Source of the DNA: Saccharospirillaceae bacterium
GTDB taxonomy: Bacteria > Pseudomonadota > Gammaproteobacteria > Pseudomonadales > Natronospirillaceae
Assembly: GCA_007116635.1 (NCBI GenBank)
Contig: SKIB01000011.1
Span: forward strand, 25,132-89,131
Reading direction: 5' to 3'
Length of the DNA stretch: 64,000 bases
Shown here one piece after another: positions 52,605-61,819 of the stretch. Below the pieces are notes generated by a model, which saw only the letters and a program-made list of their open reading frames with translations, had not been told where the DNA came from and ran no database searches. The position numbers were made by a program, and so were the translations under genes. Every line of letters begins with the position of its first letter. Within the stretch, counting starts at the first letter, position 1.

Positions 52605-53348
52605 ATGACACAGAAAAACAAGCAAGTTCTCTTAGCTGTAAACAACGAGCCCTTACTTCAAGGGCTCGCAGCTCAACTCAAATTGACGGATTATCAGGTT
52701 GGTGTCGAACAAAACGGCGCTCGAGCTTTGCAGCTAATTCGTGACCAAGCACCTCAATTAGTGATTGCTGAGCTTGATTTGCCTGGCGAAAATGGCCTCA
52801 CTTTGACCAAATTGAGCCGTAAGTTTTTTTCTGGTGGTCTTATCTTATTGAGCCCTAGAACTGAAGAGCTGGATCAGGTGCTGGCCTTAGATATGGGTGC
52901 AGACGATTTGCTTTCGCTTGAGAGCAGTCCAAGGTTGATTATTGCCAAGCTTGATGCATTATCGCGTCGTTTATTTAAACTTAATGTTGAGTTAAAACAA
53001 AGTGCATCCACGCGTTTGGAATTTGGTTCGTTAGTAATTGATGCCAGTGTGCGTGAGGCATGGTTGGCAAATTCCAATATTGATCTGACCAGTGCAGAAT
53101 TTGATTTATTGTGGTTGCTGGCTTCTAAACAGGGCCTGGTGGTTAGTCGTGAGGAGATATTTCATCAGCTCCGTGGCATTGAATATGACGGTCAAGACCG
53201 TTCTATAGATGTGCGGATCAGCAGAATAAGGCCCAAGATAGGAGATGACCCTATTACGCCGCGCATCATTAAAACTGTTAGGGCAAAGGGTTACATGTTT
53301 TCAGCTAAGCACTTGCTTAATCAGCTACCTAAAAAAACAGCCCCATAG
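52605..53348 (+). CDS. Orphan OmpR/RstA-type response regulator with degenerate receiver
   Basis: The 247-residue protein has a receiver-like domain (about 8-125) and a winged-helix domain (about 145-238) with RGIEYDGQDRSIDVRISRIR and IIKTVRAKGYMF, closest to RstA. In the receiver the acidic pair reads VNNEPLL (Asn-Asn), the phosphorylated Asp is Glu in IAELDLPGENG, and the conserved Lys-Pro near the end is missing (LLSLESSPRL). Phosphorylation therefore seems unlikely; the Glu may mimic the phosphorylated state. No histidine kinase gene is adjacent. It converges on rsmC. Confidence 0.85.
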   Translation: MTQKNKQVLLAVNNEPLLQGLAAQLKLTDYQVGVEQNGARALQLIRDQAPQLVIAELDLPGENGLTLTKLSRKFFSGGLILLSPRTEELDQVLALDMGADDLLSLESSPRLIIAKLDALSRRLFKLNVELKQSASTRLEFGSLVIDASVREAWLANSNIDLTSAEFDLLWLLASKQGLVVSREEIFHQLRGIEYDGQDRSIDVRISRIRPKIGDDPITPRIIKTVRAKGYMFSAKHLLNQLPKKTAP

Positions 53349-53393
53349 CCCTAAAGTGCCTCCCAAGCTTTAAAGGCACCCTGGGTTGAAAGT

Positions 53394-54422
53394 TTAGCGG
53401 TTTTTAAGTTTTTTCGGCTTTTCTGCCCATAGTACCTTAAAGCCCGCATCACGGTGCAGTTCTTTGCTGCGTAAAAATCCCTGTTCCAGTAGTGGTTCAT
53501 AAGCCAAGAACTGATTGGCCACCACTGCGATCTGGCCGCTAAGGCGCAGAGTTCGAGGTGCCCATTGTAAAAATTCACGGGCGATGTCGTACTGAGTGCC
53601 TCGACCTTGATGGAAGGGCGGGTTACTGATGATCCAATCCAGACCATTAAGCCCCTTGGGCAAGCCATTGCGGCACAGGATGGTCGCACTGAGGCTATTT
53701 TCTTCTGCGGTGCGGGTGGCACTGGTGCAAGCCAGTAGAGAGTCATCAATCAGGGTTAACTCCAGTTCTGGTTGGCGCTTGAGCATGCTGTAAGCCAGTA
53801 CGCCGTTACCACAGCCAAAATCCAGTACTCGGCCTTTTAGGGTCGGTAGGGCATCTAACAGGCAGGCAGTACCCTGATCCAGTTTTTGCTGGCTAAAAAC
53901 CCCTGGTAGGCTCCACAGGGTTAAGCCGGACTCAAGTTGTACTTGTTGCCACCAATCTTCTAGTTGGAAGGGCTTGAGTTGTTGCCAGCCTTCGACCAGC
54001 CATAGCGCGCTGTGACAGGCACTGGCCAGTTTGCGGCCGCACAGTTGGCCCTGGTCGCCAGTGGCGTCCAGCAACTTGGCGATGGATTTAATGCCGCCCT
54101 TGTTTTCACCCGTGATCATTAGCTTGCCCTGGGGGCTTAAGAGGCTACTGGCTAGGTGTACTAGCATTTGAGTTAGGCCCTTGGCTTTGGGCAGGTCAAT
54201 GATGATTTGCTCATAGCCGGGCTCTGGGTTGAGGCTAAAATGGCTCTTGGCATTGGCCTGCTGCAAGCTATCATGGCTGCTGGCCAATAAGGGCAAAAAG
54301 CTCAGTTCGCCTTCCGATCTTAGGTTGAGGGCGTCTTGGGCGGCTTCTTCAAGGATCAGCAGGGTGCTGCTGGCTTGCCAAAGTTCAGGGTATCGGTCCA
54401 GTAGTTGCAAACTGCCTTTCAT
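53394..54422 (-). CDS. rsmC: 16S rRNA G1207 N2-methyltransferase RsmC
   Basis: The 342-residue two-domain methyltransferase has a degenerate N-terminal Rossmann domain and a C-terminal active one. TLWSLPGVFSQQKLDQGTAC, VLDFGCGNGVLAYSMLKRQP (AdoMet motif I) and WIISNPPFHQGRGTQYDIAR (NPPF motif for exocyclic amines) are characteristic of RsmC. ELTLIDDSLLAC gives the acidic motif II. It lies ten bases downstream of hisI in the same direction and converges on the response regulator gene. Confidence 0.87.
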   Translation of the reverse strand: MKGSLQLLDRYPELWQASSTLLILEEAAQDALNLRSEGELSFLPLLASSHDSLQQANAKSHFSLNPEPGYEQIIIDLPKAKGLTQMLVHLASSLLSPQGKLMITGENKGGIKSIAKLLDATGDQGQLCGRKLASACHSALWLVEGWQQLKPFQLEDWWQQVQLESGLTLWSLPGVFSQQKLDQGTACLLDALPTLKGRVLDFGCGNGVLAYSMLKRQPELELTLIDDSLLACTSATRTAEENSLSATILCRNGLPKGLNGLDWIISNPPFHQGRGTQYDIAREFLQWAPRTLRLSGQIAVVANQFLAYEPLLEQGFLRSKELHRDAGFKVLWAEKPKKLKNR

Positions 54423-54432
54423 GCGGTTCCTG

Positions 54433-54837
54433 CTAGCAAAGAGGCTCGCTATTGATCACTGCCTCGGTTGTGGATAGTTCTATGTAAAAACAGCTGCGCC
54501 TGTTGGTGTGACAGGCGGGGCCGGTTTGTTTGACCAGAGCCAAAACCGCATCGCCGTCGCAATCGACGCGCAAGCTGTGTAACTGTTGTTGGTGTCCAGA
54601 CGACTCGCCCTTGCGCCAGTAGCTTTGTCTGGATCTTGACCAATAACAGACACGGCCAGTGGTTAGGGTTTCTTCAAGGGCTTGTTGGTTGGCCCAGGCC
54701 ATCATCAGTACCTGACCGCTCTCAACATCTTGAGCGATGACAGGCACTAAACCATCAGCATTATACTTCAGTTGTTGCAAAATGTCTGCGGTGAGCAGTT
54801 TGTCGCCTTTGCTGGCAGTTTCCAGTTGTTTGAACAT
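54433..54837 (-). CDS. hisI: Phosphoribosyl-AMP cyclohydrolase
   Basis: The 134-residue enzyme opens the purine ring of PR-AMP in histidine synthesis. VLMMAWANQQALEETLTTGR, CYWSRSRQSYWRKGESSGHQ, VDCDGDAVLALVKQTGPACH and TNRRSCFY contain the conserved zinc and magnesium ligands (Asp-Cys-Asp, Cys-His). It is the stand-alone HisI, not the HisIE fusion of enterics. AGGAG precedes the ATG at 54837. No other his gene is near. Confidence 0.95.
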   Translation of the reverse strand: MFKQLETASKGDKLLTADILQQLKYNADGLVPVIAQDVESGQVLMMAWANQQALEETLTTGRVCYWSRSRQSYWRKGESSGHQQQLHSLRVDCDGDAVLALVKQTGPACHTNRRSCFYIELSTTEAVINSEPLC

Positions 54838-54859
54838 TGATGAACTCCTGTTTTGTTAT

Positions 54860-54868
54860 ATTGTAACA
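54860..54868 (-). promoter_or_regulatory. Extended -10 promoter of hisI
   Basis: On the minus strand TGTTACAAT has the TGnTATAAT form with one mismatch, about 25 bases before the hisI ATG. No convincing -35 is seen. Confidence 0.4.
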
Positions 54869-54972
54869 CTTGGTGCAGGGGCAATTGCCAGTGTATTTAC
54901 TGGCTTTGTGACCCGTTAGCCTGAAATTATCAGCCTGGTCATTAGCATTGGCTTTACGCCAATAATAATGAC

Positions 54973-56805
54973 ATGAGTAATACAATGCCTAACAAAACCT
55001 TAGTTACCGTTGCCCTTGCAAGCGCTGTATTAGCCGCTTGTAATGATCAGCTTGACCCGCCGGAGCTACCCCTGCCTGAGCCTAGTTTACCAATGGTTCC
55101 TCAGTTGCACCTACAGATGCAAACCGCAGCTGTGCAACATCTCTATAATCGCACGCCCATGTCGGATGAACGCTTGCCTGGAGCAATTAGCATCAAGGGT
55201 GACTCCGAGCTGTTTCAATCCCCTGTTTCACTAAGGTTCCGTGGTAACTCAACCCGTTGGGAGCCAAAAAAGGGTTTTAATATTCGCTTTGATGATGGCA
55301 ATCAAGATTTTCTCTGGGGTGGTGATCGAATTAATGCACGCTCAATGTGGCGCGATCCCAGCTTATTGCGTGAACATCTAGCCTACTGGTTTTTTGCCGA
55401 GCTGGATTTACTTGCACCGCAAACGGACTATTATGAACTTTGGATCAATGAATCCTTTGAAGGTCTGTATTTGCATGTCGAGCGCATTGATCGACGATTT
55501 TTGCGTGCTAGAGATCTTAATCGTGACGGAACACTGGTACGCGATCAATTTCGTGTTAATTATGCCGATGACCCCTGCGGTACCGGTGTGGGTAAGGTCA
55601 ATTCTGCTTTTGCCGGCCTGAACCTCGCCAGTCTTACCAATGAACAAGCCCTGTTATGCTTAGAGCAGAACTTTGATGATCGTCGTGCTGATTGGCAGGA
55701 GTTGCTTGACCTTCTGCTTTGGGTGGAGTCCAGTGAACCCGGTGCTGACTTTGCCATGCAGCTTGAGCAACGAATCGATTTGCCGGCCATGATCGATTTT
55801 TTTGCCGTACATCTGCTGATTGGCGATCGTGATTCCATTTGGGGTAACGACTATTGGCTGTACAAGGATCATCAACAACCGGGTAGCAAATGGCAGTTCA
55901 TTCCTTGGGATAAAAATCTAGCCTTTGGAAGTCATTGGCGTGAGCCAAACTCTTTCCAATCAGAGTCGGGCTTTGGTGGGGGCAACCTGTTTTTTCCGCA
56001 TGAATATGGTTATCCGCAACTGATTGGTCAAAATCAATTGTTTCATCTGTTCTTACAAACCCCTCAGCTGCTGGCTCAGTTAGAAGACCGTTTGGCGGAG
56101 TTGCTTGGGTCAGAATTATGGCAAACTAAAATGCCAGCCAAGGTTGCTAGTCTGGCTTCAGAGCTGGCTCCCTATGGACGGCCAATGGGGCTTTATCCTG
56201 ATGAGTTCCGCTATAACCAAGAAAATCACATGAACCTTTGGGGGGATTATCAGGAGCATGTTGAGCAGGTATCTGAGTTCCTACAAGTGCGTACTCAGTT
56301 CCTGCAGACCTACCTGGATAACAATTTGTTCCAGCAGAGCCCAGGTCAGCCAAGGCATCAAGTAGCTTGGGTTGCTGATCGGTCCTATTCCCAGGGTGAG
56401 TCGATTTGGTTAGTGGACGACCATGGCTTTAGTCTTGGGCAGTTCGTGCCCAGTCACTCTGTGGCAGCCGGCACCAGTATTCATCTTGCTGCAGTGGATA
56501 GCCAGCAGGCGGGCTCCAGTTTGAGTAAAGCCTATCAGTTAGAATCCAGTCAGCCCTTGGCAGGTAGGCTACACCTTTATTATCGTAATGATAGTGCAGG
56601 GGAAGGCGGCGTTGGTGGACGAGATGCTAATTGGTATCTCGGTGGTCTTAAATCCATCGGCAACCAGTGGCAAATGCAATTGCACTCTGAGCCTCAGCTG
56701 GCGTTGAGCAATCAACAGGCGGCGCCCCTGATTAACCGTTTGAGTGCGGATGTCGAGCTGCCAGCAGGGCAGCGCACCCTGATCTGGGCGAAATTAGCCG
56801 ATTAG
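54973..56805 (+). CDS. CotH-kinase-family lipoprotein
   Basis: The 610-residue protein has a signal peptide with lipobox LAAC (lipidated Cys22) and a Pro-rich linker, then a CotH protein-kinase-like domain (about 55-450). Visible motifs are VSLRFRGNSTRWEPKKGFNI (nucleotide contact and Lys), YYELWINESFEGLYLHVERI, LLIGDRDSIWGNDYWLYKD (catalytic Asp/Asn) and WQFIPWDKNLAFGSHW (metal Asp). About 150 C-terminal residues form an extra beta-rich part. CotH of Bacillus phosphorylates spore-coat proteins with ATP; secreted Gram-negative members are little studied. The ATG at 54973 or 54985 may be used. It diverges from hisI. Confidence 0.8.
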   Translation: MSNTMPNKTLVTVALASAVLAACNDQLDPPELPLPEPSLPMVPQLHLQMQTAAVQHLYNRTPMSDERLPGAISIKGDSELFQSPVSLRFRGNSTRWEPKKGFNIRFDDGNQDFLWGGDRINARSMWRDPSLLREHLAYWFFAELDLLAPQTDYYELWINESFEGLYLHVERIDRRFLRARDLNRDGTLVRDQFRVNYADDPCGTGVGKVNSAFAGLNLASLTNEQALLCLEQNFDDRRADWQELLDLLLWVESSEPGADFAMQLEQRIDLPAMIDFFAVHLLIGDRDSIWGNDYWLYKDHQQPGSKWQFIPWDKNLAFGSHWREPNSFQSESGFGGGNLFFPHEYGYPQLIGQNQLFHLFLQTPQLLAQLEDRLAELLGSELWQTKMPAKVASLASELAPYGRPMGLYPDEFRYNQENHMNLWGDYQEHVEQVSEFLQVRTQFLQTYLDNNLFQQSPGQPRHQVAWVADRSYSQGESIWLVDDHGFSLGQFVPSHSVAAGTSIHLAAVDSQQAGSSLSKAYQLESSQPLAGRLHLYYRNDSAGEGGVGGRDANWYLGGLKSIGNQWQMQLHSEPQLALSNQQAAPLINRLSADVELPAGQRTLIWAKLAD

Positions 56806-56816
56806 CTAGTTTTCAT

Positions 56817-56945
56817 CCAGAAACGGGCTCCTGCCCTTATTCTGGCAGTGCATCCCTGAGCTGCGCTAGCGCCCGCCTTTCTGGACGGGCACTAGCAAAG
56901 AAGCCCAAAGAGGCAGCACAGTGAGCCCTTAGGGCGCTGTGCTGC
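56817..56945. repeat. Cluster of three hairpins after the CotH gene
   Basis: Three inverted repeats follow each other in the 151-base gap. CCAGAA...TTCTGG with inner GGGC/GCCC is at 56817-56845. CTAGCGCCCG...CGGGCACTAG, nine of ten paired, is at 56866-56895. GCAGCACAG...CTGTGCTGC with inner GCCC/GGGC is at 56913-56945. None is followed by a clear T run. They may form a bidirectional end region for the converging genes, a REP-like element or a structured RNA. Confidence 0.55.
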
Positions 56946-56956
56946 TTCGCTTGGCT

Positions 56957-57358
56957 TTAACCCTGCTCAAGGGCGCGCAGCTGTGCTTTAAGGGCGTAGC
57001 CGGAAATCAGAATTTCTTGCAGACTGATGCACAACGAAATAAACAGCATGGCCACTGAAGCAGCCAACAGCCAAAAGCCGAGCAAACTTTGCTGCATCAT
57101 CAGCATGCCCATTGACAGGGTGCAACTCATGAAACTCATCACGCCAAAGGCCTGCATCCAACGGATTAGGCCAATGCGGCGGCGCATGTTGGTTAGCTGT
57201 TCGTCTAGATTATCAATGGGGCCGCCTCCTTCTTGCTTTTGCTTGTACAGCGAGCGAGTCAACTGGCCAATGGTTAAAAAACGGTTGGTGTAGGCCAGTA
57301 GTAATAGTGAGATGGCAGGGAACAGCAGGGCAGGGGTGGTCATGGTGGCGTCAAGCAT
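56957..57358 (-). CDS. DUF2721 membrane protein
   Basis: The 133-residue protein has three membrane segments and matches DUF2721: TPALLFPAISLLLLAYTNRF, LTIGQLTRSLYKQ, QLTNMRRRIGLIRWMQAFGV (loop plus helix) and a C-terminal helix SLQEILISGYALKAQLRALE. No function is established. It lies 48 bases downstream of the class II DAHP synthase, separated from it by a terminator, and converges on the CotH gene. Confidence 0.78.
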   Translation of the reverse strand: MLDATMTTPALLFPAISLLLLAYTNRFLTIGQLTRSLYKQKQEGGGPIDNLDEQLTNMRRRIGLIRWMQAFGVMSFMSCTLSMGMLMMQQSLLGFWLLAASVAMLFISLCISLQEILISGYALKAQLRALEQG

Positions 57359-57378
57359 AGGTACTCCTCAAAGAAAAA

Positions 57379-57398
57379 ACGCCAGCAAGCTGGCGTTG
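57379..57398 (-). terminator. Intrinsic terminator of the DAHP synthase gene
   Basis: AACGCCAGC and GCTGGCGTT form a 9-bp stem with a two-base centre; on the minus strand it is followed by TTTTTTC. It lies eight bases after the stop codon at 57407. Confidence 0.85.
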
Positions 57399-57406
57399 TT
57401 TGGCGC

Positions 57407-58759
57407 TTAGGCCTGTGCTGATTTGAGATTATCAGCAATCAAAAACGCCAGCTCAAGGGCTTGGTCAGCATTGAGCCTTGGATCGCAATGGGTGTGGTAG
57501 CGATCAGCAAGGTCGTGCTCGGTCAGGTTATATTGCCCGCCAATGCATTCCGTTACATTGCGCCCGGTCATCTCAAAGTGAACCCCGCCCGCCACTGTGC
57601 CTTCGGCGCGGTGGACTTGGAAGAACTGCTTGACCTCGGTTAACACCGATTCGGCGCTGCGGGTTTTGTAGCCATTATTGGTTTTGATGGTGTTGCCATG
57701 CATGGGGTCGCAAGACCAGGTCACGGTTTTTCCATGCTGTTCCACGGCGCGCAGCAAGGGCGGGAAGAACTCTTCCACCTGATTGGCGCCCATGCGCACA
57801 ATGATGTTCAGGCGGCCGGCTTCGTTGTCTGGATTCAGGGCGTCAATGTTGCGCAGCAGGTCATCTACCTTGGTGCTAGGGCCAGCCTTGAGGCCAATGG
57901 GGTTGCCAATGCCACGGGCGAACTCAATGTGCGCATGATCCGGCTGGCGAGTGCGGTCTCCGATCCATAGCATGTGTGCACTGGTGTCGTACCACTTGCC
58001 GGTGGCCTCTTCTTGGCGGGTGAAGGCCTGCTCATAATTGAGTAGCAAGGCTTCGTGCGAGGTGTAGAGGGTGGTTTCATGCAGCTGTGGGCTGTTATCG
58101 GTATTGATGCCGCAAGCCTTCATAAAGGCTAGGGTTTCGGTCAACCGATGGGCCAAATCTTCGTAGCGCTCGCCAAGAGGGCTCTTTTTAACAAAGGCCA
58201 GGTTCCATTCATGCACCTGATTGAGGTCGGCCAGGCCGCCGCGTGAAAAGGCACGCAGCAGGTTAAGGGTGGCCGCAGACTGGTAATAAGCACGCAGCAG
58301 GCGCTCAGGGTCTGGCACTCGGGCAACGGGATCGAACTGAATGTCGTTGATGATGTCGCCACGGTAGGTCGGCAGCTTAACGCCATTTTGCTCTTCAAAA
58401 CCGTCGCTGCGTGGTTTGGCAAACTGACCGGCCACTCGGCCAATTTTGACCACCGGCTTTTGTGCGCCAAAGGTCAGCACGATGGCCATTTGCAGCATCA
58501 CTTTAAAGGTGTCGCGAATGTTGTTGGCCGAAAACTCGGCAAAGCTCTCGGCGCAGTCTCCGCCCTGCAGTAAAAAGGTTTCGCCACGACCCACGGCCGC
58601 CAATTGCTTTTTCAGTTGGCGAATTTCGCCAGCAAAGACCAGTGGTGCTTGCTTGCTTAATTGTTGCTCCACCTCAGCCAGGGCTGCGGCGTCAGGGTAG
58701 GTCGGCTGTTGCAAAATGGGTTTTTGCCGCCAGCTGTCAGGAGTCCATATCGATGTCAA
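57407..58759 (-). CDS. Class II 3-deoxy-7-phosphoheptulonate (DAHP) synthase
   Basis: The 450-residue plant-type enzyme condenses phosphoenolpyruvate and erythrose 4-phosphate in the first step of aromatic synthesis. [94 protein letters not shown] and [18 protein letters not shown] (the last including metal ligands) are diagnostic of the type II family. The TTG at 58759 has GAGGA eight bases upstream. It starts 12 bases after the YdiJ-type gene's stop codon, so both share a transcript. It is unrelated in sequence to type I AroG/F/H. Confidence 0.93.
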   Translation of the reverse strand: MTSIWTPDSWRQKPILQQPTYPDAAALAEVEQQLSKQAPLVFAGEIRQLKKQLAAVGRGETFLLQGGDCAESFAEFSANNIRDTFKVMLQMAIVLTFGAQKPVVKIGRVAGQFAKPRSDGFEEQNGVKLPTYRGDIINDIQFDPVARVPDPERLLRAYYQSAATLNLLRAFSRGGLADLNQVHEWNLAFVKKSPLGERYEDLAHRLTETLAFMKACGINTDNSPQLHETTLYTSHEALLLNYEQAFTRQEEATGKWYDTSAHMLWIGDRTRQPDHAHIEFARGIGNPIGLKAGPSTKVDDLLRNIDALNPDNEAGRLNIIVRMGANQVEEFFPPLLRAVEQHGKTVTWSCDPMHGNTIKTNNGYKTRSAESVLTEVKQFFQVHRAEGTVAGGVHFEMTGRNVTECIGGQYNLTEHDLADRYHTHCDPRLNADQALELAFLIADNLKSAQA

Positions 58760-58771
58760 AGCGCTGTTCCT

Positions 58772-61700
58772 CTAGTTTTCAGTAAGGTCATGTAATAGGG
58801 TTTGCATGGGGTGGTAGAGCTTGGCTCCGGCCAAGCGCTTGGCTTGGCTGCGGCAGCTGTAACCGGTCGCCAGCAGTTGGGCATTGTCACTGTTGTTGGT
58901 GACAATTTCATGCCAAGAGAGCTGCCATAATGCTTTGGAATTGTCCAGATTGCGAGTTTCATGGCCATAGGTGCCGGCCATGCCGCAGCAGCCGGTGTCG
59001 GTAAGCTGTAGGCTGCCACCAAAGTGCTGGAAAATGGCTTGCCATTCTTTGCTGCTGTTCGGGGCATTGGTTTTTTCCGTGCAGTGGCCCAGCAGTTGCC
59101 GTTGGCCAGACTTGAGTCGCAGCTTGGGCAGTCTGTCCAGCTGCGCCACCAAGTACTCCTGAATCAGTGACACCTCGGGCGATTCTTGACCGACATATTT
59201 TTTGTATTCGGCGCGATAGCTAAGGGTTAAGGAAGGGTCGACACCAATGAGCGGTAGCTCAAGATCGGCCAGCGCCTTGAGTTTGGCGCTTTGTTTCTGT
59301 GCCACCTTGGTGAAGCGGTCCAAAAAGCCATGCACATGCAGAGGTTTGCCGTTGGCGGAAAAGGGCATGACCTGAGGCTTGAGGCCCATTTTGGCCAGAG
59401 CCGCCAAGATGTCGAGCACCAGTTCTGGTTCAAAGAAGCTGGTAAAGGCATCTTGTACCAAGACTGGGTATTGCCAGCGTTGCTCAGCGGGGATCTTGGC
59501 CAGTTGCTCGGCCTTGGCCAAGGGGAAGCCGCGTTTTTGCGCTTCTTTTTCAAAGCGGATGCGCGACAACATGGGCGAATCCACCATGCCAACCCAGTGT
59601 TTCAGCGCCCACTTGACCGGCGGCAGGCTCATGGGCAGGTTGTACAGCCAGCGCACCGGGCTAAAGATGGGCATTAAGAATTCCAAACTGCCGATCAGGT
59701 AATCCTTGGCCGGACGGGCGTAGCGTTCGTGGTGCAGCTCTAAAAAGCGCGCGCGAAACTCGGGCACATCGACACGGATCGGGCAGGCCCCGGTGCAGCT
59801 TTTGCAAGACAGGCAGGTGGCCATGCTGGCATAGACCTCATGGCTGTAGTCATAGCCACCTTTAAGGCTGTAGTACCAGCGTCTTGGGGCCAGCAACACA
59901 TGGGTGAGCAGCGAGCGCTGGCGGATTTTCTTGCTGGCGCGCTCAGAGTCTACGCCCTTATCGGCCAGCAGGCGCAGCCATTCACGGATCAGGCTGGAAC
60001 GGCCTTTGGGCGACTGAACTCGGTCGCGGCTGATCTTGTAGCTTGGGCACATGGCATCCTTAGGATCCCAGTTGTAGCAAGCGCCGTTGCCGTTGCAGTA
60101 CATGCCGCTGTCAAATTGCTGCCACATCTGCACCGGAATGGTGCGATCCAGCTCGCCTCTGGTGGTCACGCCATCGATGGCCAGCAGCTGGCTGCTGTCG
60201 TCTGGCGTGGCGATCTTGCCCGGATTGAACTGGTTGCGTGGGTCAAAGCTGGCCTTGACTTGCTGAATCAAGGGGTACAGCTCGCCAAAGAAAGCCGGAG
60301 CGTACTCCGAGCGCACGCCCTTGCCATGCTCGCCCCAAAGTAAGCCATTGTACTTTTGCAGAATGACCACCAATTGGTCGGTGATCTGGCGCACTAGCTT
60401 GGCTTGCTCAGGGTCCTTCATGTCCAGCGCCGGGCGCACATGCAGCACCCCGGCATCCACATGGCCAAACATGCCATAGCGCAACTGATGTTGATCCAGC
60501 AGGGCGCGAAACTCGGCAATGAAGTCGGCCAGATGTTCAGGCGGAACCGCTGTGTCTTCAACAAAGGGTACTGGACGGGCCTCGCCCTTGGCATTACCCA
60601 GTAGGCCGACGGCCTTTTTGCGCATGCCCCAGATGGCGTTGACCTCAGCTTGGCCGCGGGCGATGGTAAAGCCCAGTGCCTTGCCAGGTTGACCCTGTTG
60701 TTCGCTTAGGCGTTGGCAAATCAAAGCCATGTCGCTTTCCAGCTGTTCATCGCTGTCAGCGGTGAACTCTACCAGATTGATGCCTGCTACCTGCTCGCCT
60801 TGGTTTTGTGGGAAATAGCGTTCCACCTGACTCCAAGACAGGTCGGTGCGCGCCAGATTCAACACCGTGCTGTCGACCGTCTCGATGCTGGTTGGCCCAC
60901 AAGCCATCAGGGCTTGGGCATCGCGTAGGCTGCTGTCGAAACTGTCGTAGCGTACGCAGACCAGAGCGGCGACCTTGGGGCTGCGCAGCAGGTTGATCTT
61001 GGCGCGGCTGATGAAGCCTAGGGTGCCTTCGCTGCCGCAAATCAGATTGTTCAGGTTAATGGTGCCCGACTCGTCTTGCAGATGGTTGAGGTCATAACCC
61101 GTTAGGCAGCGGTTGAGCTTGGGGAAGCCCTTGGCAATGGCGTCAGCGTGCTGATTGACAATGCCACGGCAGGTGCGGTAAATGTCGCCAATGCGGTCGC
61201 TGCGCGCCAGTTGTTGCTGCTCTTGTTCCGGTGTTAGGGGCATGGCGTGCAGTATATCGCCGCCCAACAGCACGCAATCAATACTCAGCACATGATCACG
61301 AGTCTTGCCATAGCGCACCGAACCTTGGCCGCTGGCGTCGGTGCTGATCATGCCGCCTATGGTGGCGCGGTTAGAGGTTGAGAGTTCAGGAGCAAAGAAC
61401 AAACCATGGCTCTTGATCTGGGCATTGAGTTGATCCTTGACTACGCCCGGCTCAACAATGGCCCAGCCTTGTTCGGCATTGATTTCAATGATGGCGTTCA
61501 TGTGCTTGGAACAGTCGACCACCAAGCCATCGGTTAGGGATTGGCCATTGGTGCCAGTGCCGCCGCCTCGCGCCGAGACCCTTATGTCATGCCATTGTGG
61601 CAGGGCCAATAAGCGGGCGATCAGCTGCAGATCCTGTTGATGCTTGGGGTAGACCGCGGCCTGAGGCAGGATCTGATAGATGGAGTTATCCGTTGCCAGT

Positions 61701-61819
61701 GCCGTACGCTGAGCATACTGAGGTGCTAGCTCACCGGCAAAGCCCTGCTGCTGCAGCTGGGCTAAAAACTCAAGGTAATGTTGCTGTGTTGGGCTTAATT
61801 CTTTTAGCTGCGGTATCAT
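58772..61819 (-). CDS. YdiJ-type FAD- and Fe-S-binding D-2-hydroxyacid dehydrogenase
   Basis: The 1015-residue protein fuses an FAD-binding PCMH domain (about 50-270: VSARGGGTGTNGQSLTDGLV, STDASGQGSVRYGKTRDHVL, NLICGSEGTLGFISRAKINL), an FAD-oxidase C domain (FGHVDAGVLHVRPALDMKDP), an Fe-S part (CLSCKSCTGACPIRVDVPEF, about 675-690) and a CCG-type C terminus (DTGCCGMAGTYGHE, TGYSCRSQAKRLAG). Length and order match E. coli YdiJ, described as a D-2-hydroxyglutarate dehydrogenase. An electron acceptor is probably a quinone. It lies upstream of the DAHP synthase on one transcript. Confidence 0.9.
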   Translation of the reverse strand: MIPQLKELSPTQQHYLEFLAQLQQQGFAGELAPQYAQRTALATDNSIYQILPQAAVYPKHQQDLQLIARLLALPQWHDIRVSARGGGTGTNGQSLTDGLVVDCSKHMNAIIEINAEQGWAIVEPGVVKDQLNAQIKSHGLFFAPELSTSNRATIGGMISTDASGQGSVRYGKTRDHVLSIDCVLLGGDILHAMPLTPEQEQQQLARSDRIGDIYRTCRGIVNQHADAIAKGFPKLNRCLTGYDLNHLQDESGTINLNNLICGSEGTLGFISRAKINLLRSPKVAALVCVRYDSFDSSLRDAQALMACGPTSIETVDSTVLNLARTDLSWSQVERYFPQNQGEQVAGINLVEFTADSDEQLESDMALICQRLSEQQGQPGKALGFTIARGQAEVNAIWGMRKKAVGLLGNAKGEARPVPFVEDTAVPPEHLADFIAEFRALLDQHQLRYGMFGHVDAGVLHVRPALDMKDPEQAKLVRQITDQLVVILQKYNGLLWGEHGKGVRSEYAPAFFGELYPLIQQVKASFDPRNQFNPGKIATPDDSSQLLAIDGVTTRGELDRTIPVQMWQQFDSGMYCNGNGACYNWDPKDAMCPSYKISRDRVQSPKGRSSLIREWLRLLADKGVDSERASKKIRQRSLLTHVLLAPRRWYYSLKGGYDYSHEVYASMATCLSCKSCTGACPIRVDVPEFRARFLELHHERYARPAKDYLIGSLEFLMPIFSPVRWLYNLPMSLPPVKWALKHWVGMVDSPMLSRIRFEKEAQKRGFPLAKAEQLAKIPAEQRWQYPVLVQDAFTSFFEPELVLDILAALAKMGLKPQVMPFSANGKPLHVHGFLDRFTKVAQKQSAKLKALADLELPLIGVDPSLTLSYRAEYKKYVGQESPEVSLIQEYLVAQLDRLPKLRLKSGQRQLLGHCTEKTNAPNSSKEWQAIFQHFGGSLQLTDTGCCGMAGTYGHETRNLDNSKALWQLSWHEIVTNNSDNAQLLATGYSCRSQAKRLAGAKLYHPMQTLLHDLTEN

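Noticed and set aside
53352..53380. Hairpin GTGCC...GGCAC between the response regulator and rsmC as a terminator
   Set aside because: Only a 5-bp stem with a long loop and no T run on either strand.
59840..60343. 167-codon plus-strand frame inside the YdiJ-type gene
   Set aside because: Antisense to conserved FAD and Fe-S coding sequence; no ribosome site or similarity.
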